From: JBHIBC01 sp046758905
GTDB lineage: Bacteria; Acidobacteriota; Polarisedimenticolia; Gp22-AA2
DNA length: 64,000 bases
Assembly (NCBI GenBank): GCA_046758905.1
Contig: JBHIBC010000004.1
Location: forward strand, 14,623-78,622
Direction: 5' to 3'
Shown here: positions 53,289 through 62,074 of the stretch, one piece after another
Layout of the letters: each line of letters opens with the position of its first letter
Numbering within the stretch: position 1 is the first letter of the stretch
The notes under the pieces: generated by a model
What the model saw: only the letters and a program-made list of their open reading frames with translations
Databases searched by the model: none
What the model was told of the DNA's origin: nothing
Made by a program: the position numbers and the translations under genes

Positions 53289-53762
53289 TCAAGGTGGGGC
53301 ACCGAGATCCAGCTCGAGGCAGAGCCTCGGCGCGGGTCGGAACCCCTCGTGATGGAAGAAGTTCAGCAGGCCGAGTTCCTCCCAGCCGACCTCGGTGCGA
53401 AGTCGTGCTACGCCGAGGGCCGACAGGTTCATGCGGAGCTGGCGCAGGAGCGCCGCCCCGACCCCCCGCCCCCGGAAGTCGGGGTCCACGTCGATGGTGT
53501 CGAGCACGGTGACCGGCTCGAGGACGCCGAACTCCCCGTAGTAGACCCGCGCGAGGAGAAAGCCGCAGAAACAGCCGTCGGCCTCGGCGGCCAGCGACGC
53601 CCTGATGCCGGTCTCCTTCAGGGTTTCGCGCAGCTTGAGCCTCAGGTAGTCCTCCCTTCTGCGGCCGACGCATCGGGCGTCGACGGCGGTGACCGCCTCC
53701 AGGTCCTCCGGCCTCAGATCGCGCACCACAACCCCATCGTTCCGCTCGCCCATATCCTCCAT
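53289..53762 (-). CDS. GNAT acetyltransferase B of the benzoyl-CoA operon
   Basis: A 157-residue GNAT. The acetyl-CoA motif is DPDFRGRGVGAALLRQLRM, with VVVRDLRPEDLEAVTAVDAR at the N-terminus. It is a clear paralogue of the GNAT at 59350: both share VRDLR..D, an ID or VDA block, V(A/G)..G.L, (I/T)xVDPxxRGxGVA, GVxRxRTxV and an LELDL tail. Alternative start ATG at 53753. It lies 48 bp after bcrD and 18 bp before the regulator gene. GNATs can acetylate lysines of CoA-related enzymes, or small aromatic amines such as anthranilate; either would suit this location. The substrate is unknown. Confidence 0.85.
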   Translation of the reverse strand: MEDMGERNDGVVVRDLRPEDLEAVTAVDARCVGRRREDYLRLKLRETLKETGIRASLAAEADGCFCGFLLARVYYGEFGVLEPVTVLDTIDVDPDFRGRGVGAALLRQLRMNLSALGVARLRTEVGWEELGLLNFFHHEGFRPAPRLCLELDLGAPP

Positions 53763-53810
53763 TGATCCTCTCCCCCGCTCACCGCGGCCGAGATGCCTGC
53801 CGCGCGTCGA

Positions 53811-54686
53811 TCATGCCTCGGCTCCGGCCGCCAGCGAGACTCCCTTCCGCGCCAGGGCGCGCGCGCGGAACGCTCCCCACAGTGCCGCCCCCAGGGCCCC
53901 GGCGAGGACGGAGTGCTCGTGGCCCCGGAACGCGAGTGGGAGGTTCTGGGAGCGCGCCCCGTCCCGGAGAGCCGACAGCAGTCCGACATCGGCCGCCAGC
54001 CCACCCGTGACCAGGACGACGCCCGACGCGCCGATGGAGGTCAGGAGCCGCAGGAACCGTCCGGCCATCGACTGATGGATCCCCCGAATGATGTTGGCGG
54101 CCGCGATGCCGCGGGACACCATGTTGATCACGTCCGTCTCCGCCAGGACGGCGCAGATGGAGGAGCAGGTCTCCGGCCGGTCCGCCTCGAGCGACAGCGG
54201 GCCGATCTCCTCCATGGTGATCCCCAGGTAGCGGCAGATACTCTCCAGGAACTGCCCGGATCCGGACGCGCACTGGCTGGTCATCCGGTAGCGGAGCACC
54301 CTGGCCCGACCGTCGCTCAGGACGGCGCGCGCGTGCAGGGCGCCGACGTCGAGCACCGCGCGCGCCTCCGGATCGAGGAACAACCCGCCGCGCGCGTGCG
54401 TGGTCATGCCGTAGAAGTGTCCGGTCCGGAACTCGATCACGTCCCCCTCGCCCGTCGTGGCGACGTAGGCCAGCTCGTCGCGGCTCACCTCAGCCTCGTT
54501 GAGGCAGGACTCGAACAGGCCCACCGTGACCTTGCGGGGATCCCTGCGCCGGATCCGCTCGCCGCGCCCGGCGAGCATCCGGGCAGTGCCTCCGCCGGCC
54601 GCCTCGACCACGGCCACCTTGGCCGCCGAGGAGCCGATGTCGATGCCCGCGGTGACGAGCGAGCCGGGAGCCCGTGCGCCGGTCAT
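53811..54686 (-). CDS. bcrD: Class I benzoyl-CoA reductase, ATPase subunit D
   Basis: A 291-residue BadF/BadG/BcrA/BcrD ATPase, one half of the ATP-driven electron activator of class I benzoyl-CoA reductase. The phosphate-binding motif GIDIGSSAAKVAVVEAAGG opens the ASKHA fold; SQCASGSGQFLESICRYLG holds the Cys that joins the [4Fe-4S] cluster shared with the partner subunit; VLVTGGLAADVGLL is the second nucleotide motif. Its length matches BcrD rather than BcrA. It overlaps bcrA by 4 bp. Two ATP are hydrolysed per two electrons passed to BcrBC. Confidence 0.92.
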   Translation of the reverse strand: MTGARAPGSLVTAGIDIGSSAAKVAVVEAAGGGTARMLAGRGERIRRRDPRKVTVGLFESCLNEAEVSRDELAYVATTGEGDVIEFRTGHFYGMTTHARGGLFLDPEARAVLDVGALHARAVLSDGRARVLRYRMTSQCASGSGQFLESICRYLGITMEEIGPLSLEADRPETCSSICAVLAETDVINMVSRGIAAANIIRGIHQSMAGRFLRLLTSIGASGVVLVTGGLAADVGLLSALRDGARSQNLPLAFRGHEHSVLAGALGAALWGAFRARALARKGVSLAAGAEA

Positions 54687-56026
54687 GCCGCGTTCCCCGA
54701 GGCCCTCGAAGCCGCGCCTCGCCCCCCCGCCCCGGCGCCCGCGCGCCGCAGCTCCCGGAGCGCGAACAGGGCCGCCCCCAGAGCGCCCGTGTAGATCGAG
54801 TCGGGAGAGATGTTCATGGTGAGATCGCCGTAGTTCTCGCGGACCAGCCTCCGTAGCGCCGAGACTGCGGCCGGGTTCTTCGCCACGCCGCCGGTGAACG
54901 TGAACTGGTCGGCGACCCCGCCGGAGCGGGCCAGCAGCGACATGGCCCGCAGGATGATGGCGCGGTGCAGCCCGGCGAGGATGTCCTCGCGCCTCTCCCC
55001 CAGGGCGAGGTGCTCGCGCAGCTCGGCGCCGGCGAACACGGTGCAGGTGGAGTTGATCCGCACGGGGCTTCTCGACGTGCAGGCCATCGGGCCGAGCTCG
55101 TGTACCCCCATGTTCATCTCGTCAGCGATGTAGCCGAGATAGCGTCCGCAGCCGGCGGCACAGCGGTCGTTCATCTGGAACGAGGTCACGATCCCCTGCT
55201 CGTCCACCTGGATCGCCGTGGTGTCCTGTCCGCCGATGTCGAGGACGGTCCGCGTGCCGGGGAACAGGAAGTGCGCCCCGAGTCCGTGGCAAAGGATCTC
55301 GGAGCGGATCCGCTCCTTCGGAAACGGCAGCGTCTGCCGTCCGTACCCGGTGCCCACGCTCCGGAGGATCGCCAGGGGAACAGCGGCGGCGCGCTCCACC
55401 GCGGCGGCGAGCGCCCCGTCCCCGGACGACATCTCCCCCACGCAGGCGCGGGCATGGAGGCGGAAGTCCTCCTCGCTGGACGGCGCGTTCTCGACCTCGA
55501 GGACCGCCTTGTCGAACAGACCCACGAGCCGGTCGAAGAGGACACCCTCGTGGCGGGCGATCCCCTCGGCGAGGTGCAGATACCGGCTGCCCGCGAGATC
55601 GCGGAAGAAATCGCTCCTGCGGCGGGCGCCGGCCGCGTACAGGCCGGCGGCCTCCGACTCCATCCGATCGAGGATCCGGTCAACCGCGCCGCCCAGCGGG
55701 CCCGGCTCCCCCTCCCGCCCCAGCCAGGCCAGGATTCGGTCGCGAAGAGATCGCAGCTGGGCCACGTACTGTCGACCCCGCAGGCGGCGGCCAAGCTCAG
55801 CCAGACCATCCTCGCGGTGCTCGGCGCGGACGCCGGCGGCGTCCAGCTCGGCCGCGACCAGGCTGAAACGCGCGTCGGTGAGCGCCTCGTGGAGCGCCAC
55901 CTGGCAGGCCACCCGATAGTTACTCCGGCTGTTGGTGATCCCGCGGCCGAGCACCCGTCCGTCTGTGGCCATGACGATCGCCTTGGTAGTGGTGGAGCCG
56001 AGGTCGATCCCGGTGCAGCAGTTCAT
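54683..56026 (-). CDS. bcrA: Class I benzoyl-CoA reductase, ATPase subunit A
   Basis: A 447-residue ATPase of the same fold as BcrD but with the long insertion typical of BcrA. Motifs: CTGIDLGSTTTKAIVMATDG, GQDTTAIQVDEQG, NDRCAAGCGRYLGYIADEM (cluster Cys) and FTGGVAKNPAAVSALRRLV. Residues ~95-260 are the BcrA-specific helical region. It pairs with BcrD around the bridging [4Fe-4S] cluster. The gene overlaps bcrB and bcrD by 4 bp each, so stoichiometric translation is likely. Confidence 0.92.
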   Translation of the reverse strand: MNCCTGIDLGSTTTKAIVMATDGRVLGRGITNSRSNYRVACQVALHEALTDARFSLVAAELDAAGVRAEHREDGLAELGRRLRGRQYVAQLRSLRDRILAWLGREGEPGPLGGAVDRILDRMESEAAGLYAAGARRRSDFFRDLAGSRYLHLAEGIARHEGVLFDRLVGLFDKAVLEVENAPSSEEDFRLHARACVGEMSSGDGALAAAVERAAAVPLAILRSVGTGYGRQTLPFPKERIRSEILCHGLGAHFLFPGTRTVLDIGGQDTTAIQVDEQGIVTSFQMNDRCAAGCGRYLGYIADEMNMGVHELGPMACTSRSPVRINSTCTVFAGAELREHLALGERREDILAGLHRAIILRAMSLLARSGGVADQFTFTGGVAKNPAAVSALRRLVRENYGDLTMNISPDSIYTGALGAALFALRELRRAGAGAGGRGAASRASGNAA

Positions 56027-57330
56027 GCTCCCCCTCCCGCGCGCTTCTGCTCGATCATCTGGAAGTAGGACTCCAAGCGGTTCTTGATGTTGGCCGGCGA
56101 GAAGTAGCGGGGATCCACGAGGTCGCTCTCGATGAACCCGGCCGGGCGACCGGTGCGCTTTTCCACCTCGCGCAGGATCATCAGCTGGCCGGCGCTGAAG
56201 GAGTTACAGCTCTTGATCGAATGGACCAGAAGTCCATCGGCCCCGTAGTTGAGGACGTAGCGGCTCAGCATCCGGACGCGGCTCGGGAGGGAGAGGTTGG
56301 TATAGCAGCCGAGGCAGTAGTCGGCCAGGGTCTCCAGCGGGCGCGCCGGGTCGTGGCGGAAACCTTCGTCGTAGACGCCGCCGACCTTGGTGTAGCTGGA
56401 GGCCACCACGACCGCCCCCTCGTCGGCGAACATCTTCCAGAACGCCCGGAAGCTGGTCCAATTGGGCGGACCCTCGACGACGACGCGGAACCGCTCGCGC
56501 TCCACCACGCCCTCCGGGGTCACCGGGCCGAGCCCCCGGTCGAGCCTCTCCGTCACCTCGGTGCGCAGGTCGCGGTAATAATCGACGGCCTCCTGCAGGC
56601 CGCGGAAGGCGGTGAATATCGGGCCGATATAATAGACGCCCCCGAAGTAGGCGTCGATCGGGGACGGCCTGTGCTTCGCCGACTCGAGCACCCAGACCAG
56701 ATCCTCCTCCGCCCGCGCCGAGAGAGCGAGCATCTCCCTCAGCCGATCCTCGTCGTACCGCCGTCCGGAGATCCTCTCCAGGGCGGGGATGACCGACCCC
56801 CGGAGCTGGTCTACGATGTAGCGGCGCATCGAGTCGGTGATGACGCCGTCCCCCTGGTAGGGGACGTGCAGCATGACGACGGGACAGCCATATTCCTGCT
56901 TGAGGATCTCGAACCACTTCATGAACGTGAAGCAGCCGGTGTACGAGAGGAGCAGTAGGTCGGGATCCGGCAGGCGCTCGCCGGTGGGGCCGATGTTGCC
57001 CGACTTCATCATCCCCAGATCGCACTTCACGTAGCTGCAGACGTCCTCCGAGTGCCCCAGCTTCTCCGCGGCGGCGATGTACTCCCGAGACCGGCCGCGC
57101 ATCCCCGACTGCAGCGCGTTGATCTCCGGCAGCACCGGGAGCAGGTCGAAGCAGCGGAGCAGCTCCGTGAGGTTGCCGGGGACGAAGGTGTAGACGGTCT
57201 TTTCCCCGGTCTGGGGCGCCCGCGCGAGCCGGTCGAAATGATCGGCGATCATCCGTTTCTGGCGCAGCTGGCTCCGGTCCTTCAGGGCGTCGCGCCCGCT
57301 CCCTCGCAAGCGCGTTGCGGCTCCCGCCAT
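56023..57330 (-). CDS. bcrB: Class I benzoyl-CoA reductase, catalytic subunit B
   Basis: A 435-residue protein of the 2-hydroxyacyl-CoA dehydratase D-component fold, one of two catalytic subunits that dearomatise benzoyl-CoA to cyclohexa-1,5-diene-1-carbonyl-CoA. Cysteines for the [4Fe-4S] cluster are visible in CSYVKCDLGMM, CLGCYTNLSL and HSIKSCNSFSAGQL. Start ATG 57330 has GGGAGG at 8 nt and gives the family length; ATG 57360 overlaps the bcrC stop (ATGA) and would add ten residues. Confidence 0.92.
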   Translation of the reverse strand: MAGAATRLRGSGRDALKDRSQLRQKRMIADHFDRLARAPQTGEKTVYTFVPGNLTELLRCFDLLPVLPEINALQSGMRGRSREYIAAAEKLGHSEDVCSYVKCDLGMMKSGNIGPTGERLPDPDLLLLSYTGCFTFMKWFEILKQEYGCPVVMLHVPYQGDGVITDSMRRYIVDQLRGSVIPALERISGRRYDEDRLREMLALSARAEEDLVWVLESAKHRPSPIDAYFGGVYYIGPIFTAFRGLQEAVDYYRDLRTEVTERLDRGLGPVTPEGVVERERFRVVVEGPPNWTSFRAFWKMFADEGAVVVASSYTKVGGVYDEGFRHDPARPLETLADYCLGCYTNLSLPSRVRMLSRYVLNYGADGLLVHSIKSCNSFSAGQLMILREVEKRTGRPAGFIESDLVDPRYFSPANIKNRLESYFQMIEQKRAGGGA

Positions 57331-57356
57331 GGTGCGATCCTCCCGGTGATGCGTCC

Positions 57357-58562
57357 TCATGCCGGCCGGGGACCGGGCTCGGCGTCGTCCTGCCCCCCGC
57401 TCCACAGCCGGATAGAATCCGCGAAGGTGCCCGCCTGCTCGCGGATCACCTGGAACTGGCCGGTGTTCTCGGAATACTTGAAGGCCGTGTACGGGATGCC
57501 CGCCCGCTCCGCCGCCCGCATGGCCATCGGCTGGTCGAGCAGCGCCGGGTCGCAGAAGCTGGGCGCGCAGAACAGCACCCCTTCGGCTCCGCTCTCCTCA
57601 ACCCGCCGCAGCAGGTCACTCCCTTTCTCCTTGTCGCCGGCGAAGCGCGTCGGGCTGCCGACCGCGTCTACCAGGAAGGCCCGGACCAGGTTCTCAAGGG
57701 GGTCGCCGTCGGCCTGGATGTCGCCGCGGATGAAGCGGTGCACCTGGACGAAGTCGTCGTCCACGACGTAGCACCCCGATCGCTCCAGCGTCCGGATCAG
57801 CGCGAGCGGCGGCTGCTCGCAGAACGCCCCGGTCAGCAGGACCCGCACCTGATCCATCGGGCGGCGCGAGGAATCCTTCCGGACCGCCCCCATGTAGTGA
57901 CGGAGCATCTCGGAGAACTCCTCCACCGGCAGGACCAAGCCGGCCCTCAGGAGAAGGTAGAGCTCAGAGGTTGGGACCCTCCACGGAGCCTCCCGCCGCA
58001 GGGCGTACAGATCCCGGACCAGGCGCCGGTTCTCGTTGTAGGTCCGGATCGACGCACCGAGCCGGTCCGAGTCGTACGGTCGCGCCCCCCGCTCGGCGAG
58101 CTCGCGGGACAGCTCCTCCAACTCCTTCCGGTAGAAACGGCCCCCGACCTCGGGATCGAAGTTCTGAGGCACGTCGAGGTAGCGCGCCAGCCGCTCGGGG
58201 AACTGGAGCTTCCACATCCCTGACAGGTTGCGGATGACGTCGCAGATCGCGGGGAAGATCATCCCGTCCAGGCAACCGAGGCTGCCGTTGAGGCCCAGCT
58301 CGATGGTGCTCCTGGGAATGTGGCAGATGTAGGATTGGTAGTAGGCGTCTCCACGGATGATCTCGACGCCGTCCCCCCCGCCCATGATCCCGACCGGCAG
58401 CGTCCCCTGCGCGTGGAGCAGCTCGCGCGGCACGTAGATCGGCATGAAGCCGATCGCCAGTCCACCCGTGCGCTCCTTCCAGCGGCGCACCGAGCCGAGG
58501 GTGTGGTCGCGGTACAGCGCCTCCGCCCTGCGGGTCGGGTCCGGAACTCGCTCCGGGGTCAT
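57357..58562 (-). CDS. bcrC: Class I benzoyl-CoA reductase, catalytic subunit C
   Basis: A 401-residue second catalytic subunit with the same dehydratase fold: WKERTGGLAIGFMPIYVPRE, LGCLDGMIFPAICDVIRNL, LTGAFCEQPPLALIRTLERS, GCYVVDDDFV and LFCAPSFCDPALL, with Cys residues at cluster positions. Electrons from BcrAD arrive at clusters in B and C, and the substrate binds at their interface. Start ATG 58562 overlaps the dch stop (ATGA); the longer open frame is a shadow of dch. Confidence 0.92.
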   Translation of the reverse strand: MTPERVPDPTRRAEALYRDHTLGSVRRWKERTGGLAIGFMPIYVPRELLHAQGTLPVGIMGGGDGVEIIRGDAYYQSYICHIPRSTIELGLNGSLGCLDGMIFPAICDVIRNLSGMWKLQFPERLARYLDVPQNFDPEVGGRFYRKELEELSRELAERGARPYDSDRLGASIRTYNENRRLVRDLYALRREAPWRVPTSELYLLLRAGLVLPVEEFSEMLRHYMGAVRKDSSRRPMDQVRVLLTGAFCEQPPLALIRTLERSGCYVVDDDFVQVHRFIRGDIQADGDPLENLVRAFLVDAVGSPTRFAGDKEKGSDLLRRVEESGAEGVLFCAPSFCDPALLDQPMAMRAAERAGIPYTAFKYSENTGQFQVIREQAGTFADSIRLWSGGQDDAEPGPRPA

Positions 58563-59353
58563 GCGTCCTTCCAGACCGGCGGTCGCTTGTCGAGGAACGC
58601 GCGCAGGCCCTCGACGGCGTCGTCCGTCGACATCAGATCCTCGAGGTACAGCCGCTCCACCTCGGCCAGCTCGTGGCGGAACCGCTCCTCGAATCCCCGG
58701 CGCACCGCCCGCACCGCCAGCCTCAGGCTGGAAGCCGAGCGCGGCAGGAGGTGGGCACGGGCGTAGTCCAGGGCCGCCGCCGAGGGGTCGTCGGCGAGGG
58801 CGTCGACCAGCCCGATCCGGAATGCCTCCTCGGCGCCGATCGAGCGGCCGCTCAGACAGAGGTCCTCCGCGCTCCCGCGCCCGACGCGCTCCGCCAGGAT
58901 CACCGAGGCCACGGGCGGGAGCACCCCGAGGACGATCTCCGGCTGCCCGAGCCGCGCTCCAGGCGACGCGAATACCCGATTGCAGAAGCTGACCAGCTCC
59001 AGCGCACCCCCGAGGCACTGGCCGCGCACCGCCGCCAACGTCGGGATCGACGCATCCAGGATGCGGTGGAACAGATCGTGAAACGAGCGGATCATGTCCC
59101 GGAAGGCGCCCGGGAGGTGCTCCTGGACGCTGGCGCCGTAAGAGAAGTGCGGGCCCTTCCCCTCGATCAGGATCGCCTTCAGTCCCCTGGACTCGCGGGC
59201 CCGCACGAAGAGCCCCACCAGCGCCTCCGTCTTGCGCATGTCCAGGATGTTCGCCTTCGGCGTATCGAGGAGGACGCGCCACATCGCGCCGTCCTCAAGC
59301 CGCTCCACCCGGATCGGATCGCTCTCACTCGACTGTGCCCCCGCATCGCTCAT
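58559..59353 (-). CDS. dch: Cyclohexa-1,5-diene-1-carbonyl-CoA hydratase
   Basis: A 264-residue crotonase-fold enzyme that adds water to the diene from benzoyl-CoA reductase, giving 6-hydroxycyclohex-1-ene-1-carbonyl-CoA. SYGASVQEHLPGAFRDMIRS and VRGQCLGGALELVSFCNRV contain the CoA oxyanion sites; LGQPEIVLGVLPPVASVIL follows. The order had-oah-dch-bcrCBAD next door makes Dch a firm assignment over generic enoyl-CoA hydratases. Overlaps its neighbours by 4 bp each. Confidence 0.9.
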   Translation of the reverse strand: MSDAGAQSSESDPIRVERLEDGAMWRVLLDTPKANILDMRKTEALVGLFVRARESRGLKAILIEGKGPHFSYGASVQEHLPGAFRDMIRSFHDLFHRILDASIPTLAAVRGQCLGGALELVSFCNRVFASPGARLGQPEIVLGVLPPVASVILAERVGRGSAEDLCLSGRSIGAEEAFRIGLVDALADDPSAAALDYARAHLLPRSASSLRLAVRAVRRGFEERFRHELAEVERLYLEDLMSTDDAVEGLRAFLDKRPPVWKDA

Positions 59354-59826
59354 CGCGCCTCCTCGAGGTCCAGCTCCAGCTGGACGAAACTCCCCCCCAC
59401 GAATCCGTTCGCGCGGAAGAAGGAGAGCACCGGAACGTCGTTGCGCCGCACCATCGTCCGAACCCGTCGCACCCCCGCATCACGGAACCGGCGGCAGGCT
59501 TCGGCGAGGAGCCGCGTGGCGACCCCGCCCCGCAGGTACTGCGGGTCGACACCGATGGCGTGCACCCAACCGCAGGCGTCGGAGCCGAACTCGAACGCTC
59601 GGACCTCCCCAATCAGGTAGCCGATCAGCCCCTGCGGGCCGTCCGCTGCGAGCCCGACGCGCACCGGGTCGCGCCCGGCGGCCCGCAGGACGTTGCCGAG
59701 AGTCCGCTCCCAGTAATCCGGCTTCGACGCGCCGGTGTGCAGCGCGTCGATGCGGATCAGCTCCCCGCGGTCCCCCTCCCGCAGGTCGCGGACCCGGACT
59801 CCGGTTCCGTCGCCGCCCGGCGTCAT
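59350..59826 (-). CDS. GNAT acetyltransferase A, embedded between oah and dch
   Basis: A 158-residue GNAT with acetyl-CoA motif DPQYLRGGVATRLLAEACRR, paralogous to the GNAT at 53289. ATG 59826 overlaps the oah stop (ATGA) and its own stop overlaps dch by 4 bp, so it is translated as part of the pathway operon; the frame is open to 59889 but without similarity. Being inside the cluster argues for a pathway role, such as acetylation control of the CoA enzymes or of an aromatic amine effector. BadL of R. palustris is the nearest analogy I know by position, but that comparison is tentative. Confidence 0.85.
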   Translation of the reverse strand: MTPGGDGTGVRVRDLREGDRGELIRIDALHTGASKPDYWERTLGNVLRAAGRDPVRVGLAADGPQGLIGYLIGEVRAFEFGSDACGWVHAIGVDPQYLRGGVATRLLAEACRRFRDAGVRRVRTMVRRNDVPVLSFFRANGFVGGSFVQLELDLEEAR

Positions 59827-60932
59827 TTGCCCCGACCCTCCGGCCGGTGTGCCTTCTCGAGGATCTCCTCGACCAGCAGATCGTCCCACACCCGTCCCTC
59901 GGCGAGGCGGCGGCGCAGCAGCAGGAAGTCCGCCTCCCGGCAGCTCCTGGTCCCCTCGTGGAAGGCCCGGAACCCAGCGCGCCCTTCGGTCATCATGTTG
60001 AGCGCCAGCCAGGCGCGGTTCGTCTCCCGGTTACGGTCCCAATGTTGCAGCTTGTGCTTGCGCAGGCTCTCGATCGTTTTCGTGAGACAGCCGGGCATGG
60101 TCATCGCCAGGGCGCGGACGAACGACTCGACCTCCCGGTCGAGCAGCGACAGGTCGACTTCGCCCCTCTCCAGCGTCCTCCTGCCGGTTTCGAGATCCGC
60201 GCCCGTGCGCAGCTCGCCGTACACGATGCGGCCCGCCTCGTCGATCCAGCGATCTGTGACCACGAGCGGGTTCGGCACGAAGGCTCCGTCGGCTCTGAGA
60301 GCCGGGACGATGCGGGTCAGCATGCCGAGCCGGTAGGCCTTGTGCGCGCTCCAGTGCTCGCACAGCGTCCCGCTCTCCATCGCCGCCTCAATGCCGACGA
60401 ACAGCGGCAGGAAATCGGTGCTCCCCCCGTCGGGGGCCGAGCCGTGGCGCGGCCCGGCCTGGCCGAACACCGCAAGGTCCTGGGCGATAGAGAAGTCGCA
60501 GGCCATGCCGATCTCCTGCCCGCCCCCGACGCGCATTCCGTTGACGCGGCAGATCACCGGCCTGTCGCAGTGCAGGATGGCGCTCACCATGTCATTGAAG
60601 AGGCGCATGTACTGACGGTACTCCTCCGGACGGCCGGCATAGTACTCAGCGTACTCCGCCGTGTTGCCGCCGGTGCAGAACGCCCTGTGGCCGGACCCCG
60701 TGAAGACGACCGCGACACAGGCGCGGTCGTTGGATGCGCGCCGCATCGCCAGGATGACGCCTTTGACCATCTCGGTCGTATACGAGTTGTATTGTTTCGG
60801 GTTGTCGAGAGTGATCCGGACTGTGTGCAGGCCCTCGACCAGGCGGCCTCCGGGGCCGCGCAGAGGCATCTCCTCGTAACGAATACCGGGCGAGTCGAGC
60901 TTCGGGACCAGATCGTGATTCTTGAGTTGCAT
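59823..60932 (-). CDS. oah: 6-oxocyclohex-1-ene-1-carbonyl-CoA hydrolase
   Basis: A 369-residue crotonase-superfamily ring hydrolase that cleaves 6-oxocyclohex-1-ene-1-carbonyl-CoA to 3-hydroxypimelyl-CoA. NYTTEMVKG-like text reads NSYTTEMVKGVILAMRRASN; the CoA-binding VFTGSGHRAFCTGGNTAEYA and NGMRVGGGQEIGMACDFSIA (oxyanion) are characteristic, as is the long C-terminal region. Length and motifs match Oah and BamA-type enzymes of anaerobic degraders. Three bases after had and 4-bp overlap with the GNAT gene. Confidence 0.92.
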   Translation of the reverse strand: MQLKNHDLVPKLDSPGIRYEEMPLRGPGGRLVEGLHTVRITLDNPKQYNSYTTEMVKGVILAMRRASNDRACVAVVFTGSGHRAFCTGGNTAEYAEYYAGRPEEYRQYMRLFNDMVSAILHCDRPVICRVNGMRVGGGQEIGMACDFSIAQDLAVFGQAGPRHGSAPDGGSTDFLPLFVGIEAAMESGTLCEHWSAHKAYRLGMLTRIVPALRADGAFVPNPLVVTDRWIDEAGRIVYGELRTGADLETGRRTLERGEVDLSLLDREVESFVRALAMTMPGCLTKTIESLRKHKLQHWDRNRETNRAWLALNMMTEGRAGFRAFHEGTRSCREADFLLLRRRLAEGRVWDDLLVEEILEKAHRPEGRGK

Positions 60933-60935
60933 GGC

Positions 60936-62009
60936 TCACGGCTCCGGAATGAGGACGACGCGGCGGGAGATCCTTCGCGCGCGGATTTCCGCAAACGTCG
61001 CGTTGATGGAGGTGAGAGGTCGCTCCTCGACGAAGGGATCGATCGCCACCTTCCCCGACAGCACCAGCTCGACAACGGCGGGGTAGTGCTCCGGGAGGCA
61101 TGCCCAGTTCCCTTGCGCCGTCGCGTCGAGCGCCATCAGATTGGAGAGCCGGATCTCCACCTTCCGCGGGCTGTACCCCACGACCGACAGGTGACCTCCC
61201 GGTCCGAGCAGGCCGAAGGCGGTCGCCTGCCCCTGCGGAGTGCCGGAGGTCTCGAAGACCCTCTGCCGCCAGGACGGCGTGCCGCGCTCGTCGGCGAAAG
61301 AGCGCACCCTCGCCCGCAGCGCTCTGAAATCGGTCCTGTCGGCGTTGAGCGTCAGGTCGGCGCCGTGCCGGGACAGCAGCTCCAGGCGACCGTCGTCGAC
61401 GTCGATCGCTACGACCGCCGACCCGAGCGCCGCCGCGATCTGAACGCCGAATCCTCCCACCCCGCCCACGCCGACGAAGATCGCCAGATCCCCTCGCCCC
61501 AGACCGCTGCGGTGGATCGCCTGGAAGGGGGTGGATACGGCATCGGCGACCACCGACAGGGAGGCCAAGCCCAGCCCGCGCGGATTGGCGCCGGCGTCGC
61601 TCAAGTCGGGGACCGGGCAGAGCCCCCTGGCGGGAACGCGCAGGTGGCTAGCGAACCCGCCGTGGACATCGCTTCCGGGGAACACCTGTCCGGCGCAGAT
61701 CGACCCGCGCCCGGCGAGGCAGGCCGCACACTCGCCGCACGGGATCACTGCGGGGACCACGACCTGCCTGTTCTCCCACTCCCGGGCGCCCTCGCCCGCC
61801 AGCACCACCGTACCGGCGACCTCGTGGCCCAACGTCAGGGGGAGCGGACGTCGCGTGGGGATTCCCTCGTAGAAGAAGCCGAGGTCCGTGTGGCAGACCC
61901 CGCACCCGGCCACCTGCACCAAGACCTCGCCCGGGCCGGGGACCTCGTCTCGCTCCTCCCGAACCATCGGGTCTCCTGGACTTCGAGCCACCCAAGCACT
62001 CACTCGCAT
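60936..62009 (-). CDS. had: 6-hydroxycyclohex-1-ene-1-carbonyl-CoA dehydrogenase
   Basis: A 357-residue zinc alcohol dehydrogenase. Catalytic zinc: Cys and His in CGVCHTDLGFFYEG and GHEVAG; structural zinc: four Cys in CGECAACLAGRGSIC. NAD site: VGVGGVGGFGVQIAAALGS. The first gene of the operon, transcribed from an AT-rich promoter 75-100 bp upstream. Oxidises the 6-hydroxy group to the 6-oxo compound that Oah then hydrolyses. Ribosome binding site GAGG 7 nt before ATG 62009. Confidence 0.92.
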   Translation of the reverse strand: MRVSAWVARSPGDPMVREERDEVPGPGEVLVQVAGCGVCHTDLGFFYEGIPTRRPLPLTLGHEVAGTVVLAGEGAREWENRQVVVPAVIPCGECAACLAGRGSICAGQVFPGSDVHGGFASHLRVPARGLCPVPDLSDAGANPRGLGLASLSVVADAVSTPFQAIHRSGLGRGDLAIFVGVGGVGGFGVQIAAALGSAVVAIDVDDGRLELLSRHGADLTLNADRTDFRALRARVRSFADERGTPSWRQRVFETSGTPQGQATAFGLLGPGGHLSVVGYSPRKVEIRLSNLMALDATAQGNWACLPEHYPAVVELVLSGKVAIDPFVEERPLTSINATFAEIRARRISRRVVLIPEP

Positions 62010-62074
62010 CGTTGTGCCTCGCCTCGCCTCAGCATCCCCATGCAGCTCATTGCAGGCGTCGAAACAGATAATAG

